DNA from: Burkholderiales bacterium
GTDB taxonomy: Bacteria; Pseudomonadota; Gammaproteobacteria; Burkholderiales; Burkholderiaceae_C
Length of the DNA: 64,000 nt
Direction: 5' to 3'
Assembly (NCBI GenBank): GCA_947381415.1
Contig: CANCVB010000009.1
Coordinates: forward strand, 26,627-90,626
Position numbers and translations under genes: made by a program. Positions 53,657-62,652 of this stretch are shown here, in pieces. Every line of letters starts with the position of its first letter. The stretch's first letter is position 1. The notes below the pieces were generated by a model, which saw only the letters and a program-made list of their open reading frames with translations, was not told the origin of the DNA and did not search any database.

Positions 53657-54123
53657 TGGCTGGTTTGTACTTTGAAGCTTTTTATGTCGGGCAAGTTTTT
53701 CAACATGCCATTCGCCGCACAGTCAGTGAGATGGACAATGTGATGTTTTCCGCCCTGACCCACAACCCAGCGGCCTTGCACCTTGACGAAGAGTATTGCA
53801 AACACCACACCGAATTCGGCCAACGCATCGTCAACAGTGTTTTTACACTGGGTTTGATTGTGGGGGTGTCCGTGGGTGACACCACCTTAGGCACAACCGT
53901 GGCCAACCTGGGCTGGGATGAGGTACGCTTTCCTAAACCCCTGTTTCACGGGGACACGGTCAGGGTAGAAACCGAAGTGCTCGAACTCAGAGAAAGCCAA
54001 TCTCGACCACGCAACGGTATTGTGATTTTTGCCCACAGAGGCTTTAACCAACACAACGAATTGATTGCCTCCTGCAAACGCTCAGCCCTGATGCTGAAAA
54101 CACCAACGGATGTCAGCACATGA
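53656..54123 (+). CDS. MaoC-like hot-dog dehydratase/hydratase
   Basis: The 155-residue protein has the MaoC pattern FSALTHNPAALHLDEEYCKH (catalytic Asn/Asp-His region) followed by FGQRIVNSVFTLGLIVGVSVGD. It hydrates or dehydrates an acyl-CoA such as mesaconyl- or itaconyl-CoA. Its gene touches the CitE-like gene by TGATG. This pairing occurs in citramalate/itaconate or glyoxylate-related pathways. The next gene overlaps by ATGA. Confidence 0.83.
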   Translation: MAGLYFEAFYVGQVFQHAIRRTVSEMDNVMFSALTHNPAALHLDEEYCKHHTEFGQRIVNSVFTLGLIVGVSVGDTTLGTTVANLGWDEVRFPKPLFHGDTVRVETEVLELRESQSRPRNGIVIFAHRGFNQHNELIASCKRSALMLKTPTDVST

Positions 54124-54824
54124 ACTATCTCTTTGAACCACAACCCATCGTGGGACTGCCTATCGCTGGTCAATCCACCTACTTTCCGGTCAGGCGCGTG
54201 TATTGCGTAGGCCGAAATTACGCAGCCCACGCCAGGGAAATGGGCTTCGACCCCGACCGAGAACCCCCTTTCTTTTTTTGTAAAGCCAACGATGCCCAAT
54301 CGGTGGTGGTGGTGGCTGCCAATGAAACCATTTCTGTGCCCTACCCTTCTTTAACCCAAAACTACCACTATGAAATTGAGTTGGTGGTCGCCATTGGCAA
54401 GGCTGGAAAAAATATCGCCATTGACCAAGCTGCTGACCACATACTGGGTTATGCCGTGGGCTTGGACATGACGCGCAGAGACCTGCAAATCAAAATGCGT
54501 GAACAAGGACGGCCTTGGGAAATTGGCAAAGCCTTTGATTACGCCGCACCTGTGGGTGTATTGCATCTCAAGTCTGAGACGGGCGAAATCCATTCTGGTG
54601 ACATTTCTTTAAGCGTGAATGGTGAAGTCAAACAGCAAAGCAATATTTCCCATTTGATTTGGTCTGTCAATGAAACCATCGCCAATCTTTCCACCCTTTT
54701 TGAACTGCACCCCGGTGACCTGATTTTCAGCGGCACACCCGAGGGCGTCGGTCCGGTCCAAGCGGGCGACACCATGCATGGGCTTATTCAAGGTCTTTCA
54801 CCGCTTTCAGTCAAGGTTACGTAA
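54120..54824 (+). CDS. Fumarylacetoacetate hydrolase-family protein
   Basis: The 234-residue enzyme has the FAH metal site: HYEIELVVAIGK with two glutamates and VGLDMTRRDLQIKM with the aspartate. Other conserved pieces are CVGRNYAAHAREMG, PPFFFCKANDAQSV and FSGTPEGVGPVQAGD. This compact branch covers acylpyruvate hydrolases and oxaloacetate tautomerase or decarboxylase activities. In an operon with a CitE-like lyase and a MaoC hydratase it probably handles a 2-oxoacid product. Junctions to both neighbours are overlapping (ATGA, TAATG). Confidence 0.87.
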   Translation: MNYLFEPQPIVGLPIAGQSTYFPVRRVYCVGRNYAAHAREMGFDPDREPPFFFCKANDAQSVVVVAANETISVPYPSLTQNYHYEIELVVAIGKAGKNIAIDQAADHILGYAVGLDMTRRDLQIKMREQGRPWEIGKAFDYAAPVGVLHLKSETGEIHSGDISLSVNGEVKQQSNISHLIWSVNETIANLSTLFELHPGDLIFSGTPEGVGPVQAGDTMHGLIQGLSPLSVKVT

Positions 54825-55105
54825 TGAGCACACCCACTTTAGAGTCTTTCACTTCACAAGCCATGGACGAAGGTTTTGATGAAATTTTGGTTCGCGAATG
54901 GGCGCCAGATTTGAAAATAGATACACATACGCATCCATTTGATGTGAGTGCCTATGTACAGCGTGGGGAGTATTGGTTAACGGTGGGAGAAAAAGTCACA
55001 CACCTCAAGGCCGGAGACTATTTTCGACTTGCCCGCAACATTGCGCATGCAGAGTTATATGGCGCTGAAGGCGCCACGGTGTGGGTTGCTCGCGCCAACC
55101 ATTGA
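54824..55105 (+). CDS. Small cupin-domain protein
   Basis: The 93-residue protein is a single cupin barrel. Motif 1 is KIDTHTHPFDVSAYVQRGEYWLTVG with the metal histidines and glutamate. Motif 2 is KAGDYFRLARNIAHAEL with the final histidine. Such minimal cupins act as isomerases, dioxygenases or ligand-binding proteins; this one cannot be assigned. It follows the FAH-family gene with TAATG and is overlapped by the esterase start. Confidence 0.83.
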   Translation: MSTPTLESFTSQAMDEGFDEILVREWAPDLKIDTHTHPFDVSAYVQRGEYWLTVGEKVTHLKAGDYFRLARNIAHAELYGAEGATVWVARANH

Positions 55106-55728
55106 GTCTTTCTGAAGTGGCCACCACACAGATCACGCATATTATTTATGCACATGGCTTTCGATCTGGCCCACGCTCTTTCAAAGCCCAGTACATCGCT
55201 CAATGGCTGCAAGCCAACAGGCCCGACATTGAATGGTTGTGTCCCCAACTGCCAGTCTCACCTCAGGCAGCGGCAGACTTGTTACGCAACGCCGTTCACA
55301 CATGGCCCAAGCAATCGACTGCGGTCATTGGGTCTTCATTGGGTGGGTTTTACGCCACATGGCTTGGGGCTTTGTTGAAATGTAAAACAGTGTTGCTCAA
55401 CCCCGCAGTTCACCCTGCAAGAGACTTGCTGGTGTATACCGGAACACATTCACATTGGCACGAACCCACGGCCTCATTGGTTTTTGAAAACCACTACATC
55501 GAAGAGCTGAAAACACTTTACGTGGGCAGCGGCAACACAAACACCAACAACTTGCTGGACCCCGCCGACATACTCAATATGGTTGCCAAAGGTGACGAGG
55601 TGTTGAGTTGGCAAGAAATGGCTGCCCGCTACCCACTCGCCACGCTGTATGTGATGGAAAGCTCGGACCACGGCATCACCGATTTCGCGCAGCATTTCCC
55701 CGTGGTGCAGAAATACCTGGGCTTGTAA
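55102..55728 (+). CDS. YqiA-type alpha/beta-fold esterase
   Basis: The protein belongs to the YqiA family of small serine esterases: IIYAHGFRSGPRSFKAQ (oxyanion region), AVIGSSLGGFYATWL (nucleophile Ser) and MESSDHGITDF (catalytic His). The start is ambiguous. TTG at 55102 forms a TTGA junction with the cupin stop and gives 208 residues. GTG at 55081 or at 55117 are alternatives. The substrate is unknown. It is the last gene of the upp operon. Confidence 0.8.
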   Translation: MSLSEVATTQITHIIYAHGFRSGPRSFKAQYIAQWLQANRPDIEWLCPQLPVSPQAAADLLRNAVHTWPKQSTAVIGSSLGGFYATWLGALLKCKTVLLNPAVHPARDLLVYTGTHSHWHEPTASLVFENHYIEELKTLYVGSGNTNTNNLLDPADILNMVAKGDEVLSWQEMAARYPLATLYVMESSDHGITDFAQHFPVVQKYLGL

Positions 55729-55769
55729 TGTCGGTGTTTGACCTTGGCAACACCTGCGGCAGAACCCAG

Positions 55770-56603
55770 TCAGTTCACAGCAGAGATAAGGTATTTGTAT
55801 TTGTCCATGCTGACAGCTGTTTCAAATGCACTGGAAAACTCTCTGGCAGCCCTGAGCAGCATTCTTTTGGGAATGGCATCTTTGTATTGGATTTTGTGCA
55901 ACGAAAACAAAATCGGGCCAAAGCGGGTTCGCGTATCAACCTCTATGACAAAGTTACCCAAGCGGGCATTGGCCTGTTCACTGATGGTGTGAATATCATT
56001 GGAATCAACGCTTGAACTGACCGGGAAAGCTTGCGCACCAAACACAATTTCATTCGCTTGGGTATTGATACGCGTCCAAAACGGGTAACTGAAACCAGAG
56101 GGCACAAACACATCGTTGTGTCGATCTATACGCGCCTCTGCCCTGGATTTATTGAACATAGCGCAAATGCTTTCCGTGCTCACCTCATGCGAGCGCAAGA
56201 CATTGGGCTCTGTGTCGGCAATCAATGCCCGGGTCTCTTCAATGTTTTCGATGATGTAACTGGCCAGCCTGGGAATTTGTTTTTTCAGAAATCTCTGCTT
56301 TTTAAGCACATCCAGCAAGCAACTGTAAATATCTTCGAACTGATTGGGGGTGACCTGCAAATTGGCAGGTGCCGTTTGTGAGATGACGTCTCGGTAGTAT
56401 TTGTCCGGCTTGAGAACCACGAAATCGCCATGGACTTTCATGTTCTCGTAAATTTTGTCTAATGAGAGTCCAAACAAGAAATGCTTGATGCTTTTTTGTT
56501 CCCCAACCGTGTTGTAAAAAGTTTCGGTCGCAGTCTCTACCGACTCTTGGAAAGAAGAGAGATTGTCTGAATCACTTCGCGGATGATGGAGTTTTGACAG
56601 CAA
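55770..56603 (-). CDS. Protein of unknown function, possibly YbjN-like
   Basis: I do not recognise this 277-residue protein with confidence. It has no signal peptide or membrane helix. The first half is helical and charged. The second half (WTRINTQANEIVFGAQ, then NARLGNFVIEVDTRTRFGPILFSLHKI and REFSSAFETAVSMD) recalls the YbjN/type III chaperone-like fold. Gene density on both sides is normal. The start at 56603 is the track ATG. It stands alone between the YqiA gene (convergent) and the histidine kinase. Confidence 0.55.
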   Translation of the reverse strand: MLSKLHHPRSDSDNLSSFQESVETATETFYNTVGEQKSIKHFLFGLSLDKIYENMKVHGDFVVLKPDKYYRDVISQTAPANLQVTPNQFEDIYSCLLDVLKKQRFLKKQIPRLASYIIENIEETRALIADTEPNVLRSHEVSTESICAMFNKSRAEARIDRHNDVFVPSGFSYPFWTRINTQANEIVFGAQAFPVSSSVDSNDIHTISEQANARLGNFVIEVDTRTRFGPILFSLHKIQYKDAIPKRMLLRAAREFSSAFETAVSMDKYKYLISAVN

Positions 56604-56733
56604 AATAAGTTTCTCAAGTGCGAATACATCACATGCATCGGATTTGGAGACCTTAAGTTAAGCCAATAAGTGCTTAGAAACATTACAAAACCATCATTTA
56701 GACAGGAAAATGGCTTTCCCGTCGTTTAAATGT

Positions 56734-58131
56734 TCAACCAAACCAAGCTTCCGGGGGTTTCAGAGGCGCGGTCACAGCAACAGTAACTATTTGGTTCTCA
56801 TCTGCGGTTAAGGTGATGCGCCCGTGGTGTAAATGAATAATTTCGATACACAAACTCAAACCCAAACCGTGGCCATCGATATGCCTGGTGTGGGCAGAGT
56901 CACCTCGGTAAAACCGCTCAAATGCCCGCCCAGTCAAATCTTGGACAACCTCATGCGTGGGATTGGAAATGGACAACTCTAAAGTGCCGTTAAGTTGTTT
57001 TAATTTAAAGTCAATCCATCCATTGGGAAGGTTGTAATTGACTGCATTGACGTACAGGTTTTGAATGAGCTGATAGATCAAATTTTTATCGCATTGCCAA
57101 AAAATTTGTGGCTCAATCTTGGTGGTGATCTTGAGATTGGGTTGCAAAAATTTCGCATCTTCGGCCATTTGCGACACGACATCACTGATGTTGATGCGCT
57201 GCATGTCCAATTTCAAACTATCTGAATCGGCGCGAGAAAGCAAAAGTAACTTTTCCGTGATGTCGATCAGACGCTCAATTTCTTCACCCATTAAGCGCAA
57301 GCGTATTTGCCCCAGGGACCCACTGGGAAGCTCTGCAATACCTAACTCCACATGCCCGCGCAAAATGGTCAAAGGGGTACGCAATTCATGGGAGGCATCT
57401 GAAGAAAAACGGTGTGACTGCAAAAAACTATTGTGTAAGCGGCCTCGAAGCTCTTCAAAAACAGAGGTAAACGCTTCAAACTCTTTGTAGTCAGCCGACA
57501 CCTCCAATGGCTCATTGAGGTTTTTGGAAGAGAGCTTTTCCAAAGTCAGCCGAATGTGGTTGACGGGCTTGAGCAGTACCGAAGCCATCAACCAACTCAC
57601 TGCCAGCAACATCAAGGCGATGACCGGAAAAACATATTGCATGACCCGGTTGCGAATACCCCAAAGTTCATCGGTGGCCTTTTGCACCACCGATTGCTCA
57701 ACCAACAATACGCGCTGTTTGGACATATTCCTCACCGCACTCCACTGCACCTCATTTAATGTCAGAAGTGAGAACTCAAAATCGAGCACAGGGTTAGCAT
57801 GGATCGGCCCCCATTTTGTTTCAGCAGCGTGGACTTGCTGACACAAGGGCGATAAATGCTTATCCGAGGACGGTGCCTCACAGTAAAGATACGCATTGGG
57901 CAAACTCTCCATCCAAGACTGGGAACGGGCGTCGTCGGCGCATCGTTTGAAAGCATCCTCCGCAGCAGCCAAGTCTGAACACAGTTGCAAAACTTTCACC
58001 ATGCCAGATTGAATGCGCTCATGCAGGTATTGGGCGGCAAAGTATTGGCTTAAGGTGCGGTTAAGCAAAGTAACGATCAAGATGCACACAAAAAAGAGCA
58101 GCATCAAGCGAAGCCTGAAAGAACGTCTCAC
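56734..58131 (-). CDS. Sensor histidine kinase, OmpR-partner type
   Basis: The 465-residue kinase has two membrane helices (LMLLFFVCILIVTLL at the start, VFPVIALMLLAVSWLMASVLL near residue 170) flanking a periplasmic sensor region. A HAMP segment follows. The HisKA motif is SDASHELRTPLTILRGHVELG, and the ATPase domain has the usual N box (NLYVNAVNYNL) and G box (DGHGLGLSLCIEI). Its GTG start overlaps the response regulator stop (GTGA). The signal is unknown. The next gene downstream on the strand is unrelated in appearance. Confidence 0.9.
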   Translation of the reverse strand: MRRSFRLRLMLLFFVCILIVTLLNRTLSQYFAAQYLHERIQSGMVKVLQLCSDLAAAEDAFKRCADDARSQSWMESLPNAYLYCEAPSSDKHLSPLCQQVHAAETKWGPIHANPVLDFEFSLLTLNEVQWSAVRNMSKQRVLLVEQSVVQKATDELWGIRNRVMQYVFPVIALMLLAVSWLMASVLLKPVNHIRLTLEKLSSKNLNEPLEVSADYKEFEAFTSVFEELRGRLHNSFLQSHRFSSDASHELRTPLTILRGHVELGIAELPSGSLGQIRLRLMGEEIERLIDITEKLLLLSRADSDSLKLDMQRINISDVVSQMAEDAKFLQPNLKITTKIEPQIFWQCDKNLIYQLIQNLYVNAVNYNLPNGWIDFKLKQLNGTLELSISNPTHEVVQDLTGRAFERFYRGDSAHTRHIDGHGLGLSLCIEIIHLHHGRITLTADENQIVTVAVTAPLKPPEAWFG

Positions 58132-58817
58132 GCCGTACTTTCGAGGTTGATGCGGTAACCAACCCCACGAATAGATTCAATGGGAAACACCGACTTGCTG
58201 TTTTTATCAGAGAGCAATTTCTTACGGATACGCTGTACGCACACATCCACCACATTGGTTTGGGGGTCAAAGTTGAAATTCCAAACGTGTTGAAGAATTT
58301 GTTTGCGCGAAAAAATATAGCCAGGTGAGCGCATCAAGTAATCGAGCAACATGAATTCACGTTGACTGAGTATGGCGCTGTGGTCTTGCCAGTCGGCTTT
58401 GCGCGTCAAGCGGTTCAATGTGATGCCCGCGACACTGAAAATATCCTCGTTATGGCTGGCATTGCGGCCCAACAAGGACCGTATGCGTGCAATCAATTCC
58501 TCAATGAAAAACGGCTTGGCCAAATAGTCATCTGCCCCCAGGTCGAAGCCTTGCAAACGATCGGGCAAATCGGTCTTGGCGCTCAAGACAATGACAGGCG
58601 TGGCAATACCTATCGGTCTGATTTTTTGCAGCAACTCAAAACCATTCAATCCAGGGAGCATGATGTCGAGCACCACCAAATCATGTTGCGCAAGTAGCAC
58701 GGCTTGCAGACCTTGCATGCCGTTGTCGATGTGCTCCACTGTCATGCCAGAAGCACGAAGACCTTGACACACGAATGACGCTATCTTGGGCTCGTCTTCT
58801 ATCAGCAGTATGCGCAT
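58128..58817 (-). CDS. OmpR/PhoB-family response regulator
   Basis: This is the partner of the kinase. The receiver domain has acidic residues in LLIEDEPKI, the phosphorylation Asp in LVVLDIMLPGLNG and Lys in VLSAKTDLPDR. The C-terminal winged helix (TRKADWQDHSAILSQREFMLLDYLM, then VVDVCVQRIRKKL) binds DNA. It resembles CusR/QseB-type regulators. It lies ten bases after the D-aminoacylase gene on the same strand, so a transcript could include all three. Confidence 0.92.
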   Translation of the reverse strand: MRILLIEDEPKIASFVCQGLRASGMTVEHIDNGMQGLQAVLLAQHDLVVLDIMLPGLNGFELLQKIRPIGIATPVIVLSAKTDLPDRLQGFDLGADDYLAKPFFIEELIARIRSLLGRNASHNEDIFSVAGITLNRLTRKADWQDHSAILSQREFMLLDYLMRSPGYIFSRKQILQHVWNFNFDPQTNVVDVCVQRIRKKLLSDKNSKSVFPIESIRGVGYRINLESTA

Positions 58818-58827
58818 TGCGATTGAC

Positions 58828-60531
58828 TCAGGTGAATTCGGTCAAAAGTTGACCCGCAAGCTCGGTTTGGTCTTTTAAACCATGCTGATCGGCAACCATG
58901 TGTCCATTGACCCAAACCCCGTGAACGCCGTTAGCCAGCGTATTGAGACGGGCGGCACCACCGGGGAGATCAAACACCCTGTGCTTAGGGCCGCGGCCAA
59001 CGGTCTGAGGGTCGAACAACATCAAGTCGGCCGCATAGCCGGGCAGCAACTGTCCACGGTCTTTCAGGCCAAGTACTTTGGCGGGTTGCGCGGTCAGTTT
59101 GTGCACCGCCTGCGTCATCGACATGACAGCCAAGTCTCTGGCCCAATGCCCCAGCAGGTGCAATCCAAAACCAGCGTCATTGAAAAATGTCAGATGGGCA
59201 CCCGCATCACTCAGCGACACCAGACTGTTGGGGTCGTTCAGTAACTGTCCCACGGCCTGGGTATCGCTGTTCAACAACTGCGCCGTGAAAACGGTTTGCA
59301 AATCTTCTTTGAGCGCCAAATCCAAAGCAAAGTCCAAGGGGTCTTGACGCAATGCCTGCGCCAGCTCAGCAACACTTTTTTGCTCATACGCCTGGTGTTC
59401 GGCCTGTATGACTTGCACCACATGCACCTTGTCCCATTCGTTATTAAAGAGGCGAAAGCTGGCTGTTTGTGCCAATTCATCTTTCACTTTTTGGCGAAAT
59501 GCGTGATCGGCCAAACATGTCTTGAGCGCCTCGTGCGACAAACCCATGGCAGGTCGCCAACTGACCAATCCCTCTACGGGGTAAGCCGATGCAAAGGTGA
59601 AGTCCATGGTCAAAGGACAACATGACACCTGACCAATCAAGGGAATGCCTTGGTCGTTGGCTTGGGCAATGGCAGTCATGTCGTTGAAAACCGCTTGCGG
59701 GTTGGTACTGTTATGTAACAACGCAGCCACCATCACAGGCCTGCCACTGGCTTGCGAAAGCGACCGCAAAAAGGCCATGGGCATTTGTCCGCCCTTGGTA
59801 ACCATGTAAACACCTCGGCCCTGACTTGCCATCGCCAAAGTGAGTTGCATCATTTCTTCATCGCTGGCCAAACGAGAAGGCATGGGAAAACCACCCTCCC
59901 CATTGTGGGCAGGACTGGTGCTGGTGGCAAAACCCACAGCCCCTGCGGCCATCGCTTCTTTAACCACTTCCGCCATGGCGGCAATTTCTTCTGGCGTGGC
60001 TTGGCGCTTATTGGCCTGTTCGCCCATGACCCATGTGCGAACCGAGGAGTGACCAACGTAGGCCGCCACATTGATGGCAGACCCTTTTTGCTTGAGCATG
60101 GCCATGTATTCGGGAAATGTTTCAAAGCGCCAATCGATACCTTGCCTCAGCACGTCCAGCGACATGCCTTCAACTTGGGTCAAGTTGCGCATCGTTAACT
60201 CGCGGTCTTGCGGGCGACAGGGCGCAATGGTGAAACCACAATTGCCTATCACCGCGGTGGTAACACCCATCGCAGGCGAAGGACGCACATAAGAATCCCA
60301 CGTGATCTGGGCATCAAAATGGGTGTGCGAGTCGATAATGCCTGGCATCAACGCCAAGCCCTTGGCATCGATGGTTTCCTTGGCTGGGGATTGAATACTG
60401 TCTTCTACTGCCGCGATTCGACCTTCATAGACAGCGACATCTTTGGTTTGGGGTTCACGCAAGCTACCATCAAAGACCAAGGCCTGACGAATAAGCAAGT
60501 CGATAGGATGCGATAAATTCATGGGAATCAT
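58828..60531 (-). CDS. D-aminoacylase / N-acyl-D-amino-acid amidohydrolase family
   Basis: This 567-residue enzyme belongs to the D-aminoacylase branch of the amidohydrolase superfamily. Metal and active-site motifs are IDSHTHFDAQITWD, GNCGFTIAPC, AYVGHSSVRTWVMG, VSLSDAGAHLTFF and the C-terminal YAADLMLFDP. It removes acyl or carbamoyl groups from D-amino acids or related compounds. MIPMNLSHPI offers two starts, 60531 or 60522. It is divergent from a small secreted protein gene. Its location before a two-component system may be fortuitous. Confidence 0.85.
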   Translation of the reverse strand: MIPMNLSHPIDLLIRQALVFDGSLREPQTKDVAVYEGRIAAVEDSIQSPAKETIDAKGLALMPGIIDSHTHFDAQITWDSYVRPSPAMGVTTAVIGNCGFTIAPCRPQDRELTMRNLTQVEGMSLDVLRQGIDWRFETFPEYMAMLKQKGSAINVAAYVGHSSVRTWVMGEQANKRQATPEEIAAMAEVVKEAMAAGAVGFATSTSPAHNGEGGFPMPSRLASDEEMMQLTLAMASQGRGVYMVTKGGQMPMAFLRSLSQASGRPVMVAALLHNSTNPQAVFNDMTAIAQANDQGIPLIGQVSCCPLTMDFTFASAYPVEGLVSWRPAMGLSHEALKTCLADHAFRQKVKDELAQTASFRLFNNEWDKVHVVQVIQAEHQAYEQKSVAELAQALRQDPLDFALDLALKEDLQTVFTAQLLNSDTQAVGQLLNDPNSLVSLSDAGAHLTFFNDAGFGLHLLGHWARDLAVMSMTQAVHKLTAQPAKVLGLKDRGQLLPGYAADLMLFDPQTVGRGPKHRVFDLPGGAARLNTLANGVHGVWVNGHMVADQHGLKDQTELAGQLLTEFT

Positions 60532-60583
60532 TCAATTCATTCAAGGAACATATGTTTCAAACAAATATTATGAAAGAAATGCC

Positions 60584-60871
60584 ATGAAAACCAAGTCACT
60601 TATGTGCATGCTAACGTGTATTGGCATGAGCGCTTTCGCCCATGGGGCCTCGTGCGAGGAATGGGAAAGCAAGCTGCAAGGCGAGATTCGCAACGCCAAC
60701 CAATGCGAGCCCAAGCATCAAGCCTGCTTGGCCAAGGAGTTTGGCAACCCTATGCGGGAACTCGATTACTGTAAAAAAGTATTCAAACGCTGTGAATCCT
60801 TGGAGGCAAGGCCAGAGACTGGCAACTTGCCCAAGGAGGTAGAGGCCTTTAAAAAACAATGCACAGGCTAA
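60584..60871 (+). CDS. Small secreted cysteine-rich protein
   Basis: The 95-residue protein starts MKTKSLMCMLTCIGMSAFAHGA, a signal peptide. The mature part carries six cysteines (ASCEEWE, QCEPKHQACLA, DYCKKV, KRCESLE, QCTG), suitable for three disulfides. The family is not recognised. The track start at 60521 is replaced by ATG 60584, which gives a clean signal peptide. It is convergent with the thiolase gene. Confidence 0.6.
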   Translation: MKTKSLMCMLTCIGMSAFAHGASCEEWESKLQGEIRNANQCEPKHQACLAKEFGNPMRELDYCKKVFKRCESLEARPETGNLPKEVEAFKKQCTG

Positions 60872-60895
60872 TGCGCCAGCTAAGGGGTTGAAAGA

Positions 60896-62074
60896 TCAGC
60901 GCTCTATGGTGAGTGACACACCCATACCACCACCAATACACAGTGCAGCCAAGCCTTTTTTGGCGCCGCTGCGCTGCATCTCGTGCAACAGCGTGACCAA
61001 AATGCGGCAACCTGATGCGCCTATGGGGTGGCCAATGGCAATGGCGCCACCGTTCACGTTCACTCTCTTGGGATCGATGTCCAAAGCCTGATTCACCGCA
61101 CAAGCTTGTGCCGCAAATGCTTCGTTCAGTTCGAACAGGTCCACGTCCGAGGCCTTCCAACCGGCACGCTCCAGCGCTTTGCGCGAAGCTGGCACAGGAC
61201 CCATACCCATGGTGGCAGGGTCTAGACCCGTCGTCGCAAAAGAAGCAATGCGACCCAAGGGGGTTAAGCCCAAGGACTGCGCTTTAGCGGCAGTCATGAC
61301 CATCACAGCGGCAGCGCCGTCGTTGATGCCAGAGGCGTTGCCCGCTGTCACGCTGCCCGCTTTGTCAAACGCTGGACGCAAACCTGCCAAAGCGTCGGCA
61401 TTGGTTTTGAGGTTGATGAATTCATCGTTGGCAAACACCACAGGATCGCCCTTTTTCTGCGGCAACAAGACCGGGGTGATTTCGTCCTTGAATTTGCCTG
61501 CTGCTTGGGCTGCGGCTGCCTTTTGTTGACTGGCGAGGGCCAATGCGTCTTGCATCTCACGGGTGATGCCATTTTGCTTGGCCACGTTTTCGGCGGTGAT
61601 ACCCATGTGGTATTGGTTATAGACATCCCACAAACCATCAACGATCATGCTGTCTATCAATTTCCAATCGCCCATGCGTTGACCGTCGCGTGAAAGGGGC
61701 AGCACATGGGGTGCGGCGCTCATGTTTTCTTGACCGCCGGCAATGACGATGTCACTGTCGCCCCATGCCACGGCTTGGGCCGCCAGCATCACCGCTTTGA
61801 GGCCGGATCCGCACACGGCGTTGATGGTCAGGCCTGGGACCTCTTTGGGTATGCCGCCCTTCATAAGGGCTTGGCGGGCAGGATTTTGACCCGCGCCGGC
61901 AGCCAGCACCTGGCCCATGACGACCTCACCCACCAAGGCGGGGTCGATACCCGAACGAGCCACGACATCTTTGATGACCAGGCCACCGAGTTCGGTAGCG
62001 CTGAGCTTGGCCAAACTGCCGCCAAATTTGCCTACAGCGGTTCGGGCGGCTGAAACGATCACGATGTCTTGCAT
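60896..62074 (-). CDS. Acetyl-CoA C-acetyltransferase (biosynthetic thiolase)
   Basis: The 392-residue thiolase has the nucleophile Cys in TINAVCGSGLKAVML. The family-typical NVNGGAIAIGHPIGASGCRIL supplies His, and CIGGGMGVSLTIER near the C-terminus the second Cys. It condenses two acetyl-CoA to acetoacetyl-CoA, as needed for poly-hydroxybutyrate (PhaA) or mevalonate-like routes, or works backwards in degradation (AtoB). No phaB or phaC is next to it, so the specific role is open. Length and start (MQDIVIVSAARTAVGKFGG) are normal. Confidence 0.92.
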   Translation of the reverse strand: MQDIVIVSAARTAVGKFGGSLAKLSATELGGLVIKDVVARSGIDPALVGEVVMGQVLAAGAGQNPARQALMKGGIPKEVPGLTINAVCGSGLKAVMLAAQAVAWGDSDIVIAGGQENMSAAPHVLPLSRDGQRMGDWKLIDSMIVDGLWDVYNQYHMGITAENVAKQNGITREMQDALALASQQKAAAAQAAGKFKDEITPVLLPQKKGDPVVFANDEFINLKTNADALAGLRPAFDKAGSVTAGNASGINDGAAAVMVMTAAKAQSLGLTPLGRIASFATTGLDPATMGMGPVPASRKALERAGWKASDVDLFELNEAFAAQACAVNQALDIDPKRVNVNGGAIAIGHPIGASGCRILVTLLHEMQRSGAKKGLAALCIGGGMGVSLTIER

Positions 62075-62194
62075 GGCTGGTCTCCTGGTAGTTCGCCCGA
62101 TGTAGGCAAGGTTTTGTGCGCTAAAGCTTATTCAAACTTCCGTACACCACGCTTACCAACCATCACACCACCCAGAAATGCTGTGTGGGTCGTC

Positions 62195-62650
62195 TCAAAC
62201 CTTGCGCAAGGCAGCGCTGACCCAACGCGCCACATCGGGGGCCGACATCGCCCCAGGCTGTCTGGCAATTTCACGGCCGCCCGCGAAAACCGCCAAAGTG
62301 GGAATGCTTCGAATATTGAACTTGGTCGCCAAGCCTTGCTCGTCTTCGGTGTTGACCTTTACAAAACGGGCTTTGCCCTGCATGTCGTGGCTCACTTTTT
62401 CATAGGCCGGTGCCATGGCACGGCAAGGACCACACCAAGGCGCCCAAAAGTCCACCACCAAGGGCAAATCGCTTTTGGCCAGTTGCGCGTTAAAAGCGGC
62501 TTCGCCTAAGTTGTCGGGATGCGCTTGCAGCAAAGCAGCGTGACATTTGCCGCAGTTGAGTTCGGCTTGCAACTTGTCCGAGGGCACGCGGTTGGTGGCG
62601 TTGCAGTGGGTGCAGACCAAATGCATTTTTGGAGTCGCAGTTTCAGTCAT
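62195..62650 (-). CDS. trxC: Thioredoxin 2 with N-terminal zinc finger
   Basis: TrxC has an N-terminal zinc-binding CxxC pair (VCTHCNATNRVP and LNCGKCHAAL) and a thioredoxin domain with active site WAPWCGPCRAM. It reduces disulfides and resists oxidative stress. Three starts are possible: GTG 62656, ATG 62650 or ATG 62626 (MHLVCTHCN, the family-typical N-terminus). I list ATG 62650. It follows directly on the Blh-type hydrolase gene, so it belongs to the sulfur-stress operon and may reduce persulfides. Confidence 0.9.
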   Translation of the reverse strand: MTETATPKMHLVCTHCNATNRVPSDKLQAELNCGKCHAALLQAHPDNLGEAAFNAQLAKSDLPLVVDFWAPWCGPCRAMAPAYEKVSHDMQGKARFVKVNTEDEQGLATKFNIRSIPTLAVFAGGREIARQPGAMSAPDVARWVSAALRKV

Positions 62651-62652
62651 GG

